DNA of 49,362 bases from Actinomycetes bacterium. Its GTDB lineage: Bacteria; Actinomycetota; Acidimicrobiia; Acidimicrobiales; SZUA-35. The DNA lies in the NCBI GenBank assembly GCA_024227975.1, contig JAAETV010000130.1, positions 1-49,362 of the forward strand, read 5' to 3'. The notes beneath the pieces are model-generated. The model saw nothing but the letters and a program-made list of their open reading frames with translations, made no database searches and had not been told where the DNA came from. The first letter of the stretch is position 1; each line of letters starts with the position of its first letter. Positions 7,898 to 16,527 of this stretch are shown in pieces. Made by a program: the position numbers and the translations under genes.

Positions 7898-9961
7898 ATG
7901 GCCAGTAGGCGGGCAACCACCAACCCGAAACTGAGACGGCGCTTGGCTCTGGCGGTCATGACGGGATTGGCGATACTGGCCGCCGCCCTATCGGTCAACA
8001 CTGCTGACCTCGAAAGCGGGGCCCCAGACTCATCGTCAACCGTCGATTTCTTCCTCTTCCCCAATCTGACCCCGGGTGAGCCGAGCAACACCACTAGCCA
8101 ACCAGCACCAAGGGGGGAGCCATCGGAGGTGCAATCAACGCCTTGCCCGTTCGATACCACCTATGTGACCGAGGTGGAATGCGGCCGAGTGGCAATGCCG
8201 GGCCGGGGCGACGACCCCAACTTCTCGGTTGAGATCAGCTTCGCCCGCTTCCATACCACGGGCCAGGGGGATGATGTCGAACCTGACCCGGTGGTGTATC
8301 TCCACGGCGGCCCCGGCTCCCATGTGCTGGTGGATGCCGACGCCTGGTACGACTCCATCGTCGGCCCCCATATCGAGACCCGTGACGTCATCATCTACGA
8401 CCAGCGCGGGGCAGGCGAAAGCAGTCCGCTCCCCCCGTGCACGGTGGCGGAAACGGTCATGCTGTCATCACTGTACGCGCCGATCAGCTACCACCAGCAG
8501 GTCGTCGACGTGGCCAAGGCACTGGCCGATTGTGCCGAGCGCAGGTTCGGCCCCAGCGGGATCGACCCAACGGCGTTCAGCACGATCGTGAACACCCAGG
8601 ACCTCATCGATCTGATGGAGGCCCTCGACATCACCGAATACAACCTGCACGGCTCCTCCTACGGTACGCACCTGGCGCAGGCCATCATGCGCGACGCTCC
8701 CGACGGGGTGCGCTCAGTTGTGCTGAGCGGGGTGTATCCGACCGACGTCGACCCGTTCGAGTCGGTCCCGGCCACCCTCGAGATCGCCCTCGATGCCGTG
8801 TTCGACGGGTGTGACGACAATGAGGCCTGCCACCAGGTGTTGCCCGATCCTTGGGCTTCGCTCGAGACGCTGGTGACTGAGCTCAATCGTGACCCAACCT
8901 GGATCATGGAGACACCAGGCCGCGGGGTGCGGACCCCCACGACTTTCAACGGAGTCCAGCTCTTGGACGCCCTCCAAGGCCTGCTCTACACCCGCGACGG
9001 GGCGGCCACGATCCCCGATCTCCTGATCGATGCAGAGGACGGCGATCAGAAACGTCTCCGTCGCTTGGCCGAATCCCAAGTCGGTTTCAACCGTTGGCTA
9101 CTCACTGGGCTACTCGTCATGTGTGCCGACGAGGATCCTTTTCCTACCGATCCCGACGAGCTCATGGCAGCTAGCCGCCCCTACCTCGAGCCGGGGATCG
9201 GAGCGTTGGGCCTCTTCGGCCCCCACCTGCCGACCTATTGCGATGCCCTCGGCGTCGAGTGGATTGCCGGCATCCAGGACGACCCGGTGACCTGGGACGT
9301 CCCGACCCTCATCCTCTCGGGAGCCGCCGACCCCATCACCCCAGCCGCCTGGGCCCGCCAGCTGGCAGCTCGGCTCCCCCGAAGCCGCCTCGTCGTAAAC
9401 CCAGCGGCCACCCACGACTCCGATGACGGTTGGTGCTCCCTCGGACTGATTGGCGACTTCGTCGCCCGGCCGGACCGTCTGCTCGATGTGTGGTGCGCCA
9501 GCTCGACCAGCCAGATCGCGCCTGCCAACCAGGCGGTGCGCTTCGCCAACCAGCTGGAGGGGTCCCTCTCCGACCTCACCCTCGACGGAATCGAGCCCAT
9601 CGAACTCGTCATGCCGGACTTCTGGGAGCCGGTCTGGCTGGACGAGGAGTACCTCCTCTGGCGTGCGCTAGATACCTTGGATCCGACTGTATTCGCCGTA
9701 TTCAGCCCGACCGCTACGACCGACTTCATCGACCTGGTTGGCGGGGAGGGCTACGACTCAACCTGGGTCGAGCAGACCTCTGACCTCACACCAAGAGGAT
9801 GGGTGCGGTCAATCCGCCAGGGCCTGAACGGGACGCTGATCCGCTACCTCGACGAGGCAACCGGGGTTGGGGTCGCAGTCCGCGTTGAACCGGACGACCC
9901 TGACGCCATCGAAGCAAACGTTCTCGTCCCTGCCGCCCAATCATTCCGAAGGCTCCCGTGA
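7898..9961 (+). CDS. secreted alpha/beta-hydrolase, S33 (tripeptidyl/prolyl aminopeptidase) family
   Basis: At 687 residues, it has an N-terminal basic stretch plus a hydrophobic segment (about 15-33), indicating export or membrane anchoring, followed by a Ser/Pro-rich linker. The S33 peptidase signature is complete: oxyanion HGGPG (136-140), YDQRGAGES (167-175), nucleophile elbow HGSSYG with Ser254, an acid in LSGAADPITP (about 475) and a His in PAATHDSDD (about 505), ending in the TAP-type C-terminal region. These enzymes release short N-terminal peptides from extracellular substrates. About 170 further residues follow the TAP domain and form a separate alpha+beta region shared with the next gene. 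The stop overlaps the next start (GTGA at 9958-9961), so the two are translationally coupled. Confidence 0.85.
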   Translation: MASRRATTNPKLRRRLALAVMTGLAILAAALSVNTADLESGAPDSSSTVDFFLFPNLTPGEPSNTTSQPAPRGEPSEVQSTPCPFDTTYVTEVECGRVAMPGRGDDPNFSVEISFARFHTTGQGDDVEPDPVVYLHGGPGSHVLVDADAWYDSIVGPHIETRDVIIYDQRGAGESSPLPPCTVAETVMLSSLYAPISYHQQVVDVAKALADCAERRFGPSGIDPTAFSTIVNTQDLIDLMEALDITEYNLHGSSYGTHLAQAIMRDAPDGVRSVVLSGVYPTDVDPFESVPATLEIALDAVFDGCDDNEACHQVLPDPWASLETLVTELNRDPTWIMETPGRGVRTPTTFNGVQLLDALQGLLYTRDGAATIPDLLIDAEDGDQKRLRRLAESQVGFNRWLLTGLLVMCADEDPFPTDPDELMAASRPYLEPGIGALGLFGPHLPTYCDALGVEWIAGIQDDPVTWDVPTLILSGAADPITPAAWARQLAARLPRSRLVVNPAATHDSDDGWCSLGLIGDFVARPDRLLDVWCASSTSQIAPANQAVRFANQLEGSLSDLTLDGIEPIELVMPDFWEPVWLDEEYLLWRALDTLDPTVFAVFSPTATTDFIDLVGGEGYDSTWVEQTSDLTPRGWVRSIRQGLNGTLIRYLDEATGVGVAVRVEPDDPDAIEANVLVPAAQSFRRLP

Positions 9962-11835
9962 GGGTGAAGAGGCCCGGTCATGGGCTCGCAGGCCGACGGT
10001 TGAGGCTGCTCCTCATCGTGATCCTGATGGCCGCCAGCTGCTCGAACCCGAGCTCAGAACAGTCGAGTACTGGTCAAGCCGAGGAACCAGTCGCCGTCGA
10101 AAGGGCCAGCGGCGGCGAAACCGATGCAGAGGCCGATCCTGGGATCGAGGCCGAAGCCTCGCCCCCACCGGTGACCATCTCCGATCGGGCGGAGTTGGTA
10201 GAGAACGAGGAATGCTACGACGCCGAGACACGTTGTGGCATCGTCCTCGTTCCTCAGGTCGAATCCAGTATCGAACTGGTTGGGATCCCGTTCTGGGAGT
10301 GGAATGGATCCGAGTCAGCCGACCCGATTGTTGTCCTCGAATCGAGGGGGATCTGGGGACTCGATGGCCGAGACTTCGGTGACCGGCCTGTTCTCTTGCT
10401 GGGGGACCGGGACGACTGGCCAGGCGGTCCCGGCCTGAAATGCCCGGCCCTGGACAATATCGAACCAGGCCTCTCTCAGGACGAGATGTTCGACTCTCCG
10501 GACAAGGTGTTCGACGCAGCGGTGGAGTGCCGGACCTGGCTGGAGAACGCCGGCCTCCACGTCGACGGCGCCACCAACCAAGCACGGACCAGCGATGTAG
10601 CCAATGTGATCACGGCCCTCGGCTATGACGCAGTCGACATTGTTGCCACCGGGGGCGACGCCGGCATCGTGGCGCCATTGGCGAAGGTGATCAGTGTGAA
10701 CCGGGCCGTCTACGTCAATCCCCTCCTGCCGGCCGACGTTGGGGGTGGGAACGCAGCGGACGTCCTGCTTGACTCCCTGGCCGAAGGGTGGCGGCAGTGT
10801 GAACAGGCAGCGGCGTGCCAGCCCGCCGCCCCGATCAACGATCTCCTAGCCCTGATCGAGGCACTGGACGCCGATCCCCTCCCTCACCCCTGGTCCGAAG
10901 AGGACGTGATCGATACCGCGGACGTGGTCGACGGCCTATTCACATTCCCCCGAGAGTCCAGACTCATCGCTGCACTCCCCGAATTCCATCGGGCCCTGAT
11001 CGAACGAGACGCTGAAACCGTGAACGAGTTCCTGTCGTTCAGGTTCTACGACTCGACAGCCCATGACCTCGCCCGCTCATGCCAGTACGACGTCCCGTCG
11101 CCGGATGGGCTCGGTGACACACCCCTTGTACTCGCTGAACACCTCGCTCGACGGCTCAGTCTGGCTCGCGCCGCCTGCCAGGGTCTAGGTATCGAACCCG
11201 CCGAACATCCCAAACTGTTACCGGCCCTCACAATCCAAACGCGCTCGATGAGCGGATGGCAGGCCAGCGGCAACGGGATCGGTCCCGTCATCACCGAGCC
11301 TTCTGTCGGCTGGCCAACTGAAGGCTGCCTGATCGCCGCCCTCACGACCTACTTCGACGACGGGGACATCGACGATCGCGCCTGCCAGGCGGGGATGCGA
11401 TTCGCCAGCCCCGAGGATCCGATTGTCCCGATCACAGCCTCGGTGTTCGATGGGGAGCGGACGATCTCCCTGCTGGTACCGGAGGGTTGGGTCAATGTCG
11501 GTGACGGCTACTGGGACCGTCAAACGGGCATCGTCGACCGCACGTCGCTCTGGGTCTATGCCCGGGAGGCCGACGATCCGGAGACCGTGTTGGAGGATGA
11601 GCTGTGGGAGTGGGACATCATCGATCCTGTCCGCTCGACACGAACGCTCGACGACCGCACCTGGTACATCGGGCAAGGGCCGGGCTACTGGGGAGACTCC
11701 GACCAGGAGGTCCTGGCGGTGTCGGACTTCGGCGACGTGCAGGTGGTGCTCTGGCTCACGTCGGAGCAAGCGCTCGTCGATCAGATGATTGGCGAAGTGC
11801 TCGAACCGGCTATGGGGAGCGTGACGTTGGAGTAG
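9958..11835 (+). CDS. lipoprotein paralogue of the S33 peptidase with lost catalytic residues (pseudo-peptidase)
   Basis: At 625 residues, it starts at a GTG inside the stop region of the preceding peptidase. It begins RRLRLLLIVILMAASC, a lipoprotein signal with lipobox Cys28, then an acidic Ser-rich linker. Segment by segment it follows the upstream S33 peptidase: a CGIVLVP strand, PIVVLES where the peptidase has VVYLHGG, a Cys pair in the cap, TSDVANVITALGYDAVDIVATGGDAG where the peptidase has TQDLIDLMEALDITEYNLHGSSYG, and a final domain opening FDGERTISLLVPEGW. The oxyanion HGGPG is gone, the nucleophile Ser is replaced by Asp234 or displaced, and the C-terminal His is absent. It is probably a membrane-anchored, non-hydrolytic partner or binding protein. 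The paralogy is my reading of the sequences and was not computed. Confidence 0.7.
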   Translation: MRVKRPGHGLAGRRLRLLLIVILMAASCSNPSSEQSSTGQAEEPVAVERASGGETDAEADPGIEAEASPPPVTISDRAELVENEECYDAETRCGIVLVPQVESSIELVGIPFWEWNGSESADPIVVLESRGIWGLDGRDFGDRPVLLLGDRDDWPGGPGLKCPALDNIEPGLSQDEMFDSPDKVFDAAVECRTWLENAGLHVDGATNQARTSDVANVITALGYDAVDIVATGGDAGIVAPLAKVISVNRAVYVNPLLPADVGGGNAADVLLDSLAEGWRQCEQAAACQPAAPINDLLALIEALDADPLPHPWSEEDVIDTADVVDGLFTFPRESRLIAALPEFHRALIERDAETVNEFLSFRFYDSTAHDLARSCQYDVPSPDGLGDTPLVLAEHLARRLSLARAACQGLGIEPAEHPKLLPALTIQTRSMSGWQASGNGIGPVITEPSVGWPTEGCLIAALTTYFDDGDIDDRACQAGMRFASPEDPIVPITASVFDGERTISLLVPEGWVNVGDGYWDRQTGIVDRTSLWVYAREADDPETVLEDELWEWDIIDPVRSTRTLDDRTWYIGQGPGYWGDSDQEVLAVSDFGDVQVVLWLTSEQALVDQMIGEVLEPAMGSVTLE

Positions 11836-12080
11836 GGGCGATGGCCTCCATGGTCGCGGCCAGGCTCGAGCTCAGCGGTCGGCAGGGCCATTTCATGGTC
11901 TGGGACGAGCATTGTCATGGCGAAGCCGAGCGATTCCAAGAAGGCAAGATTGGTGGTGAACTCACCGCCGCCGAAAACGATGTCTGCTGTGTCAATATCC
12001 ACCGCGGCCGCAGTAGCCAGCGCTGGGCCCTGGCGGCAGGTCACCACTAGGGTGCGGAAATAGGGCCGAAGGGGAACCTG

Positions 12081-14534
12081 ATGTTGCTTGCCGATATCCG
12101 CGTGCTTGATCTCACCGACGATCGAGGTGAGCTAGGGCCGTGGTTGTTGGGCCGGCTGGGAGCCGAGGTGATCAAGGTCGAGCCCCCCGGTGGCACCCCG
12201 GCCCGTACCGCTCCTCCCCTGATCGACGCCGGCCCGACCGATCAACGGAGTCTCCAGTTCGCGGCATACAACGACAACAAGCAATCGGTCGTACTCGATC
12301 TCAGCGATGACAAGGACCGGGCTCACCTTCTCGATCTGGTGGCCGGATCAGAGATCGTGTTCGACAGTGGACCGCCCGGGGTCCTGGCCGGGGCCGGGTT
12401 CAGCGAAGAGGAGCTGGTGGCTGCCAACCCGGAGCTGGTGCATGTCCTCGTCACCCCCTTTGGTATCGACGGCCCGCGGGCCGACCAGCCAGCATCGGAC
12501 CTGACCCTGGCCGCCCTCGGTGGGCCCATGTCGCTCCAAGGGGTGCGGGAACGGGCCCCGCTCAAGATCTCGGTCCCCCAGGTCTGGCGCCACACCGGGG
12601 CTGAGTCTGTCAACGCCGCCCTCGTCGCCTACCGCGTCATGCAACGAACGGGTCAGCCTCAATGGGTCGACGTATCGGCTCAGACCACCATGACCTGGAC
12701 CATGCTCAACGCCATGGAGGCCCATGAAGTACAGGGCTTCGACTTCGAGCGGGCCGGTTCCACTGTGGCTCTGGCCGTGGCCGTCGACCTCCGCCGCCAG
12801 ACCAAGGACGGTTATGTGATCATGGCCCCCATCGGGGCCATGACGACCCCGATCCTGGGCTGGCTGATCGACGAGGGGATCGCCCCCAACAGCTGGCTCG
12901 ACGTCGACTGGGACACCTACGACCATCGGGCCCTGTCGGGGGAGGCCGTCGACCCGTCATTCGACGATCTGCGCCAGGCCGTCGACACCCTCTGTGCCCG
13001 CTACACCCGACAGGAAATGCTGACCAAGGGCCTTGCCCTGGGGGCTACGTTCGCCCCCATCAACACGATCGGTGACTTGCTGGCGGTCGAACACCTGGAC
13101 CGGCGATCGTTCTGGGCCGACGTGGATGTCGCGGCCGACACAGGCGAAACGAGCGATGAGGACGACACCGTCGTCTTGCGCCGAACGGGCAACCCCATCA
13201 CCGTCGACGGAGACCGCCCGGCCCAGACCTCTCGTGTCCCCGCCATCGATGCCGATGGGCCCCGCCTGCGGTCCGAGGGGCGTCGGACCCGCCGAGCCTC
13301 GGTGGCGGGAACCGCCCCGGACGACCCCCTTCCCCTAGCCGGGATCAAGGTGGCCGACTTCTCCTGGATCGGGGTCGGCCCCATCACCGCCAAGTGCCTG
13401 GCCGACCATGGGGCGACCGTGGTCAGGATCGAGAGCGAGAACCGGCTCGATGGGTTGCGGGCCCAGGCTCCGTTCAAGGATGCCGAGTTCGGTCTCAACC
13501 GCAGCAACTTCTACGGCACCTTCAATACTTCCAAGCTGTCGATGTCAATCGACCTCACCACCGAAGCCGGGGTGGGACTGGCCCGGCGCATGACCCAGTG
13601 GGCCGACATCGTCATTGACAGCTTCCGACCTGGCACCATGGAGGGTCTCGGCCTTGGGCCGGACGTGATCCGGGCCGCCGACTCCAGCACCATCACCGCC
13701 ACCACCTCCCTACTCGGAGGGGGAGGGCCACTGTCATCCTTGGCTGGTTACGGGTTCCACGCCGCCGCCTTCGCTGGTTTCACCGAGCTGGTGGGTTGGC
13801 CCGACCTCGGCCCGGACGGACCGTGGATGGCCTACACCGACACCATCGCCCCCCGCTTCTTGACTGCCGCTGTCCTGGCTGCGATCGACCGTCGAGACCG
13901 GACGGGGGAAGGCTGCCATATCGAGGCGGCCCAACTCGAGGTCGGCCTCCAGCTCCTGGCCCCCGAGATCCTCGATCATCAGCGACGAGGCACCGTCTAT
14001 GGCCGGATAGCGAACCGTGATCCTTATCTCGCCCCTCAAGGGGCATACCCTTGTGTTGGCGACGACGAGTGGTGCACGATCACCATCCCCGACGACGGCG
14101 GTTGGCGGCGGCTGGTGGCAGCGATGGGCAACCCGCCCTGGGCCCAGGATCCGACTCATGCCACCATGGCCGGCCGCCAAGACAGCCACGACGCCATCGA
14201 CCGCGGGATCAGCAGCTGGACCGCCACTATGACCGCGGAAGAGGTCGAGAGGGTGGTCAGCGGGGTCGGTATTCCGGCCGGCAAGGTGCAGCGGTCTCGT
14301 GATCTGGCCGTCGACGCCCAGTACCTCCACCGTCGCTTCTACCACCGGCTCGAACATGGGGAGGTCGGGCTCGCTCCCTATGCCGGCCATCAATACAAGA
14401 TCCGGGGCTACGACCATGGCCCCCGCTTCGCCGGTCCCGTGCTCGGTGATGACACCTTCACTGTGATGACCGAGATGCTGGCTATGGACTCTGACGACAT
14501 TGCCGAAGCGGCCGCCGGAGGCGCCCTGGGTTAG
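12081..14534 (+). CDS. tandem-fused class III CoA-transferase (CaiB/BaiF family)
   Basis: At 817 residues, it is about twice the usual length because two CaiB/BaiF domains are joined. The first begins MLLADIRVLDLTDDRGELGPWLLGRLGAEVIKVEPP and runs to about residue 400; the second begins PLAGIKVADFSWIGVGPITAKCLADHGATVVRIES (about 415) and runs to the end. Class III CoA-transferases move CoA between acids through an aspartyl-CoA thioester intermediate. The second domain has a suitable Asp587 in WMAYTDTIAPR. The equivalent segment of the first (PQVWRHTGAESVNAAL) has no Asp, so only the second half is likely catalytic. The ATG follows an AAGGGGA ribosome site. The AtzG-like gene starts 24 bases downstream, then the amidase, making a probable three-gene operon. 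Confidence 0.85.
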   Translation: MLLADIRVLDLTDDRGELGPWLLGRLGAEVIKVEPPGGTPARTAPPLIDAGPTDQRSLQFAAYNDNKQSVVLDLSDDKDRAHLLDLVAGSEIVFDSGPPGVLAGAGFSEEELVAANPELVHVLVTPFGIDGPRADQPASDLTLAALGGPMSLQGVRERAPLKISVPQVWRHTGAESVNAALVAYRVMQRTGQPQWVDVSAQTTMTWTMLNAMEAHEVQGFDFERAGSTVALAVAVDLRRQTKDGYVIMAPIGAMTTPILGWLIDEGIAPNSWLDVDWDTYDHRALSGEAVDPSFDDLRQAVDTLCARYTRQEMLTKGLALGATFAPINTIGDLLAVEHLDRRSFWADVDVAADTGETSDEDDTVVLRRTGNPITVDGDRPAQTSRVPAIDADGPRLRSEGRRTRRASVAGTAPDDPLPLAGIKVADFSWIGVGPITAKCLADHGATVVRIESENRLDGLRAQAPFKDAEFGLNRSNFYGTFNTSKLSMSIDLTTEAGVGLARRMTQWADIVIDSFRPGTMEGLGLGPDVIRAADSSTITATTSLLGGGGPLSSLAGYGFHAAAFAGFTELVGWPDLGPDGPWMAYTDTIAPRFLTAAVLAAIDRRDRTGEGCHIEAAQLEVGLQLLAPEILDHQRRGTVYGRIANRDPYLAPQGAYPCVGDDEWCTITIPDDGGWRRLVAAMGNPPWAQDPTHATMAGRQDSHDAIDRGISSWTATMTAEEVERVVSGVGIPAGKVQRSRDLAVDAQYLHRRFYHRLEHGEVGLAPYAGHQYKIRGYDHGPRFAGPVLGDDTFTVMTEMLAMDSDDIAEAAAGGALG

Positions 14535-14558
14535 CCTGGCGCCGAAAGGGGTTCGGTC

Positions 14559-14765
14559 ATGAGCGATGACGTAGAGGCCACCGTGCGAGTCCTGCTCACT
14601 GAGGCGGGGATCACGGTTCCCGATGATGAATTGGCCCGGCTGGCCCAGCTCTATCCGGCCCTGCGCCACTCGGTCGACCGCTTCCATGAGGTCGCAACGG
14701 GGGACGAGGTGGCGGCGGCCGTGTTCCGGGCCGACGAGGGCCGCGGCGATGCGGACCAGCAATGA
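14559..14765 (+). CDS. AtzG/GatC-like small subunit, probable amidase partner
   Basis: This is a 68-residue helical protein whose stop overlaps the amidase start (ATGA at 14762-14765), indicating translational coupling. Its outline (VRVLLTEAGITVPDDELARLAQLYPALRHSVDRFHEVATGDEVAAAVF) resembles the small AtzG-like/DUF4089 and GatC-type proteins. In cyanuric-acid catabolism the AtzG protein forms a complex with the amidase AtzE, much as GatC does with GatA in the tRNA amidotransferase. Inference: this protein stabilises the downstream amidase. The similarity is weak, as is usual for these short proteins, but the genetic context supports it strongly. An AAAGGGG ribosome site precedes the ATG. Confidence 0.6.
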   Translation: MSDDVEATVRVLLTEAGITVPDDELARLAQLYPALRHSVDRFHEVATGDEVAAAVFRADEGRGDADQQ

Positions 14766-16156
14766 CGGCCCCTCTGACCATCGCCGCCGCGGGACGAGCA
14801 TTGCGCTCGGGCCAGACGACAGCCGTTGAGCTGACGACAACCATGCAAGCAGCTGCCGACCGGCTCGACGAACCGATCGGGACCTGGTTGTCTCGCTTCA
14901 ACCAGCAAGCCCTGGCCCGAGCCGAACAGGCTGATGCCGAACTAGCGACCGGCACTGATCTCGGTCCACTCCATGGCATCCCGATCGGGATCAAGGACAT
15001 CATCGCTACCGATGAGGGCCCGACAACGGCTCAAAGCCTGGTACTTGATCCGTCATGGGGGGACCAGGGTGATGCTGTCGTCGTCAGCCGATTGAGGGCC
15101 GCCGGGGCCATCATCATGGGTAAGACGACGACGATGGAGTTCGCCATCGGCCGTCCCGACTTCTCGAAACCGTTCCCCATTCCCCGCTGCCCCTGGGATC
15201 TAGATCACTGGGCCGGCGGGTCGAGCTCGGGCACGGCCAACGGGGTCGCCTCCGGCCAGATCCTGGGTGGACTCGGGACCGACACCGGAGGCAGCGTCCG
15301 CCTCCCCGCCGCCTACAACGGCATCACTGGTCACAAGCCGACCTTTGGTCTGGTACCCAAATCGGGTTGTGTCCCTCTCGGGCTGAGCTACGACCACATC
15401 GGGCCACTAGCTCGTTCAGCCTGGGATTGTGCCGCCATGTTGACAGTGATGGCGGGAGCCGACCCATCCGACCGGACGACTGTCGACAGAGCAGAGGACT
15501 ACCTAGCCGGCATCGATCGTGGCCTCGACGGTCTGACGATCGGGGTCATCACCAACGAGCGACTGGTGTCATCGTCTTCGGATACGACGATGGCCGTCTT
15601 TGGGATGGCGGTTGAGGAGCTGGGAGCCGCTGGTGCGATCTGTCGACCGTTCGAGGTGCCCTTCTACCGTGAGTTGCAGACGGCGGCCTTCGCCGCCCTC
15701 CAAGCCGAAGCCTTTGCCTGGCACCGTCAGACTCTGGCCGAGCGGTGGGACGACTATGGCCGACCGACGAGGCTTGTCATTGCCCAGGGGGCATTGATCA
15801 ACGCCGGTGATCTGGTCCAGATCGAGCGGGTCCGCCAGATTGCCAGAGCCCGCCTACTCGAAGAGATGACCGCCGACGGGATCGATCTCCTGGTGAGCCC
15901 AACGACGGGCTACGCTGCTGCTCCGTTCAGTGGAGCATCCCCCGAGGCCATCTCGATCCGGGCCCTCCATACCCCGGCCTGGAATACCACGGGTTTCCCC
16001 GCCCTCTCGGTTCCCATGGGCTTCGACGATGATCACCTACCTCTTGGCCTTCAGATCATCGGCCGCCCCTTCACCGACGGTCAGGTCCTAGCCACCGGTC
16101 ACGCCTACCAGCAAGCAACGCATTGGCACCTCCACATGGCCCCGAGTCACGCCTGA
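14762..16156 (+). CDS. amidase-signature family hydrolase
   Basis: The 464-residue protein has a complete amidase-signature core: the Lys of GIPIGIKDI (Lys78), the cis-Ser in AGGSSSGTANG (about 155) and the nucleophile in GTDTGGSVRLPA (Ser178). A GLVPKSGCVPL segment and a C-terminal FPALSVPMGFD...PLGLQIIG region are typical of GatA/AtzE-like members. It hydrolyses a C-N bond of an amide or ureide; the substrate cannot be inferred. It is coupled by ATGA to an AtzG-like partner and lies downstream of the tandem CoA-transferase. That suggests a route in which an amide is cleaved to an acid that is then activated as a CoA ester. It is not the tRNA amidotransferase: no GatB lies nearby and the GatC-like gene precedes a lone amidase. 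Confidence 0.85.
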   Translation: MTAPLTIAAAGRALRSGQTTAVELTTTMQAAADRLDEPIGTWLSRFNQQALARAEQADAELATGTDLGPLHGIPIGIKDIIATDEGPTTAQSLVLDPSWGDQGDAVVVSRLRAAGAIIMGKTTTMEFAIGRPDFSKPFPIPRCPWDLDHWAGGSSSGTANGVASGQILGGLGTDTGGSVRLPAAYNGITGHKPTFGLVPKSGCVPLGLSYDHIGPLARSAWDCAAMLTVMAGADPSDRTTVDRAEDYLAGIDRGLDGLTIGVITNERLVSSSSDTTMAVFGMAVEELGAAGAICRPFEVPFYRELQTAAFAALQAEAFAWHRQTLAERWDDYGRPTRLVIAQGALINAGDLVQIERVRQIARARLLEEMTADGIDLLVSPTTGYAAAPFSGASPEAISIRALHTPAWNTTGFPALSVPMGFDDDHLPLGLQIIGRPFTDGQVLATGHAYQQATHWHLHMAPSHA

Positions 16157-16201
16157 TCTGGAAATGCTGGTAGCCGACGTGCCTGCTCGGCTTGCAACAG
16201 A

Positions 16202-16219
16202 TATCTCGAATATGAGATA
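16202..16219. promoter_or_regulatory. palindromic operator candidate ahead of the Xre regulator
   Basis: The site consists of perfect arms TATCTC and GAGATA separated by six AT-rich bases, ending 11 bases before the start codon of the HTH gene. Its symmetry and position are those expected for autoregulation by a dimeric Xre/HigA-like repressor. No ribosome site lies between it and the ATG, so the transcript may be nearly leaderless. Confidence 0.5.
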
Positions 16220-16230
16220 CCCTTTCCGCT

Positions 16231-16527
16231 ATGGCTAGCAACGGGGCAGCATCAGAAGAGTCGGGCAGCCGAACGTCGGTCTTTCCCGGGTTCACCTCGA
16301 TGGCCCATGACCCGGCTGAGCTCATCGGCCGGCTGAGCGAGCTGCGACGAAGCCGGGGACTGTCACAAACCCAGGTAGCAGCCCGGATGGGGACCTCACA
16401 GTCGGCACTGGCCCGATTGGAGGCCAGCCAGGCCGATGTCCGAATATCGACCCTGGCCCGCTATGCCGCCGCCCTCGATGCCGACATCGGCTTCACCGTC
16501 CACCACCGAGGAAGCGAGCAGCCATGA
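16231..16527 (+). CDS. Xre-family helix-turn-helix regulator
   Basis: This 98-residue protein has a Ser/Gly-rich N-terminal extension of about 23 residues and a classical Xre/Cro-cI domain: LSELRRSRGLSQTQVAARMGTSQSALARLEASQADVRISTLARYAAALDADI. The spacing of the Q-T-Q-V-A-x-x-M-G and S-Q-S-A-L-A-R-L-E helices is that of HigA-like antitoxins and phage-type repressors. The start could instead be the internal ATG at 16300; neither has a clear ribosome site. The stop overlaps the ATG of the ClpP-like gene by four bases, so the two form a tight pair. A perfect inverted repeat just upstream is the likely operator. Confidence 0.85.
   Translation: MASNGAASEESGSRTSVFPGFTSMAHDPAELIGRLSELRRSRGLSQTQVAARMGTSQSALARLEASQADVRISTLARYAAALDADIGFTVHHRGSEQP

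Noticed and set aside
13734..14840. Minus-strand ORF of 368 codons opposite the second CoA-transferase domain and AtzG-like gene
   Set aside because: It is a shadow of two well-supported plus-strand genes; no ribosome site or recognisable motif.
14559..16156. Reading the AtzG-like gene and amidase as GatC-GatA of the tRNA amidotransferase
   Set aside because: No gatB is adjacent and the small protein is closer to AtzG-like partners; the operon begins with a CoA-transferase.
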